Origin: Nitrososphaerota archaeon
Lineage (GTDB): Archaea; Thermoproteota; Nitrososphaeria; Nitrososphaerales; CADDZS01
DNA: 9,704 nt
Reading direction: 5' to 3'
Assembly (NCBI GenBank): GCA_027314685.1
Contig: DAHVAI010000244.1
Coordinates: 1-9,704, forward strand
Both the position numbers and the translations under genes were made by a program. The notes under the pieces are model-generated. The model was not told the DNA's origin and did no database searches. It worked only from the letters and a program-made list of their open reading frames with translations. Below are positions 6,142 to 9,704 of this stretch, one piece after another. The number at the start of each line of letters is the position of its first letter. Position 1 is the stretch's first letter.

Positions 6142-6538
6142 CATCACGAAGAACGCTCTTGGCGTTCTCGAAGGTTAATCGGCGCAGGGCTTGCTCAAAG
6201 CTCAGCCATTCGTAACCTGAGTGTTCGAAGGAAATTCTGACAATGGTCTCCTTCGACTCGGCCAGAAAGAAAATCACGCGCTTATGCGCCATGAGACTTT
6301 GGCGTCTATAATGATATTCTATCTCTTTTCTGAACCCCGATACAAAATTTGTCACGTGCAAACCTGTCTCTTCGAATATCTCTCTCGTCGCAGTTTGCTC
6401 TTCAGTTTCTTTGTTCTCAATCGCTCCTTTTGGAAAGCCCCAATGACCCGCAGGGTAGTGCAATACTAGGTAACTCGTCGAACGCATTGTCGGATCGTAA
6501 TGGTATATGACAGCGCCAGCTGAGACCTCCTCGATCAT
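6101..6538 (-). CDS. Nudix hydrolase, Ap4A-hydrolase-like
   Basis: A 145-residue hydrolase with a complete Nudix box at residues 38-60: G, five residues, E44, seven residues, then REIFEETGL, which binds the divalent metal and cleaves a nucleoside diphosphate bond. The preceding GHWGFPKG (31-38) and the later SGYEWLSFEQAL (about 106-117) are typical of bis(5'-nucleosyl)-tetraphosphatases, which degrade Ap4A and similar dinucleotides; other substrates such as (d)NTPs or capped RNA ends cannot be excluded. Length is normal for the subfamily. The start is ATG 6538 with no strong Shine-Dalgarno site; a good TATA box lies about 45-54 bp upstream. The gene is convergent with pyrF and shares 41 bp at the 3' ends, so its last 13 codons lie antisense to the pyrF tail. 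Confidence 0.92.
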   Translation of the reverse strand: MIEEVSAGAVIYHYDPTMRSTSYLVLHYPAGHWGFPKGAIENKETEEQTATREIFEETGLHVTNFVSGFRKEIEYHYRRQSLMAHKRVIFFLAESKETIVRISFEHSGYEWLSFEQALRRLTFENAKSVLRDANALLSAQSNGTA

Positions 6539-6581
6539 CTGTTATCTTTCTTGCTTTGAACAGTTTTCTTGGTGCAGTTCT

Positions 6582-6592
6582 CTATAAAAAAG
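6582..6592 (-). promoter_or_regulatory. TATA-like box of the Nudix gene
   Basis: On the minus strand this reads CTTTTTTATAG, a strong archaeal TATA-like element. Transcription would start near 6561, giving a leader of about 20 nt before the ATG at 6538. The 161-bp gap (6539-6699) is divergent and also holds the promoter of the inositol-phosphate synthase gene. Confidence 0.5.
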
Positions 6593-6650
6593 AATCGACA
6601 CCGAGTACAGAAGACTGCTAAACGCTTTAATCTCAAACAAGATTTGGGTG

Positions 6651-6688
6651 GTTTTAATCGGAACAATTAAGACGAGTGAAATTTGGAG
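6651..6688 (+). promoter_or_regulatory. Candidate promoter and ribosome site of the inositol-phosphate synthase gene
   Basis: GTTTTAATC (6651-6659) and ACAATTAAG (6663-6671) are AT-rich TATA candidates about 30-45 bp before the ATG at 6700. GGAG at 6685-6688 lies 11 nt before that ATG and is a weak Shine-Dalgarno site, one of few in the window. With the first box the message would start near 6682 and keep the GGAG; with the second it would be almost leaderless. Confidence 0.35.
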
Positions 6689-6699
6689 TCTAGTATTAA

Positions 6700-7773
6700 A
6701 TGGCCAAAGTGAAGATCGCAATTGCTGGAGTTGGTAACTGCGCTTCAGCGTTAATACAGGGTGTCAGCTACTATTCCAAGCACAAACAGGACGAAGAGGT
6801 AATTGGTCTTGCACAATTCGAAATCGCCGGCATGACCCCGGGAGATATCGAGGTGGTTGCCGCATTCGATGTAAACGACAAGAAAGTTGGCAAAGACCTA
6901 TCAGAAGCGATCTTCGCCAAACCGAACAACACGACGAAGATAGTCGATGTTCCTAACACGGGAGTAAGAGTCCAAAAGGCCCCCTTACTTGACGGAATAG
7001 GAAAGTATCTGAAACCTGTGGTCAAGATATCAAAAGAACCAGAAGTGCAATCCGTAGCTAAAGCCATCAAGGATGCCGGCGCAGAGATACTGGTGAATTA
7101 TTTACCCGTAGGCAGTACCAAAGCAGTGGAATTCTATGCTGATGAAGCGATAAAGGCTCGTGTTCCTTTCATTAACGCCATGCCCGTGTTCATAGCATCC
7201 AATTCAAAATGGCAGAAACGATTTGTGGAAGCTGGTTTACCAACGGCCGGTGACGATGTCATGAGTCAGCTGGGCGCCACTGTACTTCACAAGACTATTG
7301 TGAAACTCTGTGTCGACAGAGGCGTGAAGATCGACGAAACATACCAACTAAACATTGGCGGCGACGCGGACTTTTTGAATATGCTAGAAGAGGGAAGACT
7401 TGTCGACAAGAGGATCAGTAAGACCAGTGCGGTAAAGGCGATGTCACCATACGAAGTTCCCACCAGAATAGGTCCCAGCGATTATGTCCCGTTCTTGGAC
7501 AATGACAAGATTTGCTATGTTTGGCTCAAAGGAAGATATTTCGGGAACATTCCGCTCACGATAGATCTGAAGCTTCATGTCATAGATGCTTACGACAGTG
7601 CAGGCGTAATGGTCGATGCAATTAGGGGAACAAAGGTAGGTTTTGATCGGGGTGTGAGCGGACCACTTGAGAGCATCTCAGCGTATTGCTTCAAGCATCC
7701 GCCGGTCCAAATGCCCTACACGGATGCGAAACAAGCATTTCTAGAATTTGTTGATGGGAAGAGAGAGCGCTAA
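6700..7773 (+). CDS. ino1: Myo-inositol-1-phosphate synthase
   Basis: Converts glucose 6-phosphate to 1D-myo-inositol 3-phosphate (inositol-1-phosphate) using NAD+. In archaea the product feeds inositol phospholipid head groups or compatible solutes. The 357-residue protein belongs to the short actinobacterial/archaeal form, far below the eukaryotic length of more than 500. Visible elements: the N-terminal dinucleotide-binding loop IAGVGNCASAL (8-18), AAFDVND after the second strand (54-60), NYLPVGST (133-140), INAMPVFIAS (158-167), the conserved GDDVMSQLGATVLHKT (184-199), NIGGDADFLNM (218-228), GPSDYVPFLDNDK (258-270) and the C-terminal LKLHVIDAYDSAGVMVDAIR. No truncation is evident. The start is ATG 6700 with a weak GGAG upstream. 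The stop overlaps the convergent TrmB-type gene by 4 bp. Confidence 0.93.
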   Translation: MAKVKIAIAGVGNCASALIQGVSYYSKHKQDEEVIGLAQFEIAGMTPGDIEVVAAFDVNDKKVGKDLSEAIFAKPNNTTKIVDVPNTGVRVQKAPLLDGIGKYLKPVVKISKEPEVQSVAKAIKDAGAEILVNYLPVGSTKAVEFYADEAIKARVPFINAMPVFIASNSKWQKRFVEAGLPTAGDDVMSQLGATVLHKTIVKLCVDRGVKIDETYQLNIGGDADFLNMLEEGRLVDKRISKTSAVKAMSPYEVPTRIGPSDYVPFLDNDKICYVWLKGRYFGNIPLTIDLKLHVIDAYDSAGVMVDAIRGTKVGFDRGVSGPLESISAYCFKHPPVQMPYTDAKQAFLEFVDGKRER

Positions 7774-8549
7774 TTCTTTTTTGACGGGAGCGCTTCCTTC
7801 CAGAGGAAGTCAAAATAGTTCTTTGCGAAAGAGGCTAATCCCGCGTGATCTGACCAGATAGCAAGGTCTTCTCTATTCTGCGAGCCCTTTCCAAGAAGCA
7901 GAACTACCTCGCGCGCGTCAATAATTACTCCGCCTCCGAACATATTCTCCTTAAACCGGAGCTCCGCGAGCGAACCAATCTTGGATGCCGACTTTTCGGA
8001 GATCTGACCACTCATAAGAATCATGACGTTCACTCCAGCGGATTTTACATGGGTAAGAGCAGGAATGAGAAGTTCGATTACGGAATTTAGTGCGGAAGGC
8101 ACTACCGCTAGCAACTCTCTCTTGCATCGGTCGATAGACTCGGTGACTTTAGCTATGATGTTGTAATCACCTCTTATAATCCAGATGTCAGGTCTCTCTT
8201 GGGTTTCCTTCTGTTCGTATAGAGGCATCAATTCGCTCAGAAGATGATCTTCGCTCGATTTGAGCTCAGCCTCCATTCTCATCTTAAGCGCCTGAAGAGC
8301 AGTTGACGGTGACTTTGGAAAATATTTCGTGGGTCGAGAGTTCTGGGACTCCACCCAGCCTTTTCTTTCGAGGTTTCCTAGGACTTCATATATCTTGGAG
8401 ACGGGGACATCCGAACCCTTGCTTACTTCGCTGGCTTGCACCCCTGGTCCGGAAAGTAGCCTGACGTAAGCCTTGATCTCATAATCAGTCAAACCGAGAT
8501 CTTGGAGAATTTTCTTTGTCTTCTCACTCACAGCCGAAGATATTGCCAA
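7770..8549 (-). CDS. TrmB-family transcriptional regulator
   Basis: A 259-residue regulator. Residues about 12-80 form a winged helix-turn-helix with the typical TrmB start LGLTDYEIKAYVRLL (18-32), recognition region ASEVSKGSDVPVSKIYEVLGNLERKGWVE (39-67) and wing SRPTKYFPKSP. Residues about 83-115 form a coiled-coil-like helix, probably for dimerisation. Residues about 120-255 are the phospholipase-D-like sensor domain of short TrmB proteins (IIRGDYNIIAKVTESIDRC and LAIWSDHAGLASFAKNYFDFLW are typical). The long sugar-binding C-terminal domain of classical TrmB is absent, so the ligand is unknown. The start is TTG 8549; GTG 8531 is an alternative that loses only six residues. No Shine-Dalgarno site is present; the promoter overlaps a perfect inverted repeat (8560-8583), which suggests autoregulation. 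It overlaps the inositol-phosphate synthase stop by 4 bp. Confidence 0.9.
   Translation of the reverse strand: MAISSAVSEKTKKILQDLGLTDYEIKAYVRLLSGPGVQASEVSKGSDVPVSKIYEVLGNLERKGWVESQNSRPTKYFPKSPSTALQALKMRMEAELKSSEDHLLSELMPLYEQKETQERPDIWIIRGDYNIIAKVTESIDRCKRELLAVVPSALNSVIELLIPALTHVKSAGVNVMILMSGQISEKSASKIGSLAELRFKENMFGGGVIIDAREVVLLLGKGSQNREDLAIWSDHAGLASFAKNYFDFLWKEALPSKKN
7777..7782 (+). terminator. Oligo-T terminator of the inositol-phosphate synthase gene
   Basis: Six consecutive T start 4 bp after the TAA stop, the kind of non-template oligo-T tract at which archaeal RNA polymerase stops. No stem-loop precedes it, as is normal in archaea. It lies within the last codons of the opposing gene, where it encodes two lysines, so the tract may be there partly for coding reasons. 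Confidence 0.4.
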
Positions 8550-8559
8550 CGTGAAGACA

Positions 8560-8583
8560 GTTCAAATACAGAGTTATTTGAAC
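8560..8583. promoter_or_regulatory. Perfect inverted repeat, candidate operator of the TrmB-family gene
   Basis: Half-sites GTTCAAATA and TATTTGAAC are exact reverse complements separated by CAGAGT, a 9+6+9 dyad with half-site centres 15 bp apart. It lies 11-34 bp upstream of the TTG at 8549. On the minus strand the half-site AAATA nearer the 5' side lies about 26-30 bp before that start, where a TATA box for a leaderless message should be. A protein bound here would block the promoter. It could instead form a hairpin at the 3' end of the upstream surface-protein transcript. Confidence 0.6.
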
Positions 8584-8606
8584 CTGCGCTATGATTTCTT
8601 GACTGA

Positions 8607-9704
8607 CTACTTTAACGGATGGATTGAGGTAAGCTTTCTGACATATAGGACAGTACCTACTACTAAAATAAGTCCAATAACAACCGGAATTCCATACCGG
8701 AGAGGGACATCATCACCGATGTTCAAAGTGAGACCGCCGGAAATCCCTGAAAGCTGGTGACCTTCATACGAGAATGTCATCTTGGTGTCATTCAACGAGT
8801 AAACGTATGGTTGGCTAGTAATCACTGTAAAAGTGTGGGTGGTGTTCGTATGCGGCGCCAGGGATGCGATCGTAAAGTTGGCTTGGCTACCCGATAAGAC
8901 TCGCAGATTGTTAGGAATTGTAACCATGTAAGAGATGTTAGTCAGTGTGAAATTTGACGGATTTGTTACTGTTACTGTCACCGTGATGTCGTGACCTTCC
9001 TCAACTTTCAGCGCAGTGTAGGTTAGGTTTGCACTAGGTAAATAGAAAATGTTTATCGATGCAGCTTGGCTTGCAACCGATTGCTCAGTCCCTGCAAAGA
9101 TGAAGTTAGCTCCCGAAGCTGATGAATTGTAGGAGCCAGGAGCTCCAGTGAGATTCGCAACGAAAACATCGCTTAATGTTTGCCCATTGCTTAAAATTGC
9201 TGCGGTCTTTGTACTCGAATTGACTATAGTGAGAAAGGAAGCAAAGTTATTGTTCACGTTGACATTGTAGACAGGCAGCTGTCCGTTATTGGTTACGTCT
9301 ACCGAGATTGATACGTTAGATCCTTGAAATCCCTGCGAAGGAGAGAACTGCTTTGTTAGCTGAACGCCGAGAGGAAGCCCGTAGCCCCCACTGTAGTGCG
9401 TTATTTCATGGTTGCTCCACATACTAGTAACATTTGCAGGGCCGAAAACATAGTTGTTGTTGGGATTACCGATACTGAGTTCATATACAAAACTCGCGTT
9501 ACCTCCGGCAGCAATGGAGCTCAAGTTGCCAGAAATAAGGTCACCATTTGCTTGGATGCTTGAACCGTTGAAGCTCTTGACAAAAGACAATCCTGATGGC
9601 ACCGCGTCATTTAGAGTGACCCCATTTATAACCTGAGGAGAGTTGTTCAATAGGAACAAAGTTACGTTCACGTTGTTTGAAATCGGCTCACCGACTGTCT
9701 TGCT
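8607..9704 (-). CDS. Surface protein with DUF11/CARDB-like repeats, C-terminal anchor (5' end beyond right edge)
   Basis: The frame is open to the right edge, so the gene begins outside the window. A GTG at 9669-9671 is internal, because upstream codons (SKTVGEPISNNVNVTL) continue the same domain. The 365 visible residues hold about three Ig-like extracellular domains of the DUF11/CARDB kind: one at the edge with VTLNDAVPSGLSFVKS, a second starting near LTKQFSPSQGFQGSNVSISV with VDVTNNGQLPVYNVNV, and a third with KVEEGHDITVTVTVTNPSNF. I count about sixteen N-x-S/T sequons, consistent with archaeal N-glycosylation. The C-terminus has a hydrophobic segment YGIPVVIGLILVVGTVLYV followed by RKLTSIHPLK, a membrane anchor with a basic cytoplasmic tail. 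Likely role: cell-envelope or adhesion protein. It lies upstream of and on the same strand as the TrmB-type gene, with a 57-bp gap. Confidence 0.82.
   Translation of the reverse strand, partial: SKTVGEPISNNVNVTLFLLNNSPQVINGVTLNDAVPSGLSFVKSFNGSSIQANGDLISGNLSSIAAGGNASFVYELSIGNPNNNYVFGPANVTSMWSNHEITHYSGGYGLPLGVQLTKQFSPSQGFQGSNVSISVDVTNNGQLPVYNVNVNNNFASFLTIVNSSTKTAAILSNGQTLSDVFVANLTGAPGSYNSSASGANFIFAGTEQSVASQAASINIFYLPSANLTYTALKVEEGHDITVTVTVTNPSNFTLTNISYMVTIPNNLRVLSGSQANFTIASLAPHTNTTHTFTVITSQPYVYSLNDTKMTFSYEGHQLSGISGGLTLNIGDDVPLRYGIPVVIGLILVVGTVLYVRKLTSIHPLK

Noticed and set aside
8551..8760. Plus-strand frame of 69 codons
   Set aside because: It runs over the promoter dyad and antisense to the surface-protein gene; its composition is not protein-like and no family is recognisable.
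9454..9671. Start of the surface-protein gene at GTG 9671
   Set aside because: The frame is open to position 9704 and the upstream codons continue the same Ig-like domain, so this GTG is internal.
1..9704. CRISPR array, insertion sequence, prophage or tRNA-flanked island
   Set aside because: There are no direct-repeat series, transposase or integrase motifs, or tRNA-like sequences, and composition is even throughout.

Overview
The window looks archaeal, most likely from the Nitrososphaeria/Thaumarchaeota (moderate confidence; no rRNA or lineage marker is present). The evidence is a partial archaeal-type GTP cyclohydrolase (MptA/FolE2), an archaeal-style PyrF, a short TrmB-family regulator, a short inositol-1-phosphate synthase and an N-glycosylation-rich surface protein. 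Upstream regions carry TATA-like boxes about 25-40 bp before the starts, and most genes lack a Shine-Dalgarno site. Seven of the ten genes whose start lies in the window are best read with a TTG start. Base composition is visibly below 50% GC and uniform. I see no tRNA, rRNA, CRISPR array, insertion sequence or integration signature, so this looks like chromosomal core plus lineage-specific genes.

Layout. Minus strand 1-486: 5' half of mptA, running off the left edge. Minus 565-903: a small unknown protein. A divergent intergenic region follows, then a plus-strand pair at 1027-3005: cysS, ending about 70 residues early, overlapped through TTGA by a GNAT acetyltransferase. Convergent to it, minus 3008-4018, is a 4,5-dihydroxyphthalate-decarboxylase-like protein of the periplasmic-binding fold without a signal peptide. 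The 281 bp at 4019-4299 hold a promoter and nothing else convincing. Minus 4300-4599 is a small unknown helical protein sharing a divergent promoter region with plus 4670-5371, an unknown protein made of two tandem copies of one domain. That gene overlaps pyrF (5368-6141) through a second TTGA junction. A Nudix hydrolase (minus 6101-6538) overlaps the 3' end of pyrF by 41 bp. Inositol-1-phosphate synthase (plus 6700-7773) converges on and overlaps by 4 bp a TrmB-type regulator (minus 7770-8549). A perfect 9+6+9 inverted repeat lies just upstream of that regulator's start. The right edge is the 3' part of a cell-surface protein with DUF11/CARDB-like repeats (minus 8607-9704).

The genes are mostly housekeeping: translation (CysRS), pyrimidine synthesis (PyrF), pterin synthesis (MptA), nucleotide cleanup (Nudix) and inositol phosphate for archaeal lipid head groups or compatible solutes (MIPS). 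They do not form one pathway. The points that most deserve follow-up are the candidate operator of the TrmB regulator, the duplicated-domain protein coupled to pyrF, and the shortened CysRS with an altered zinc site.
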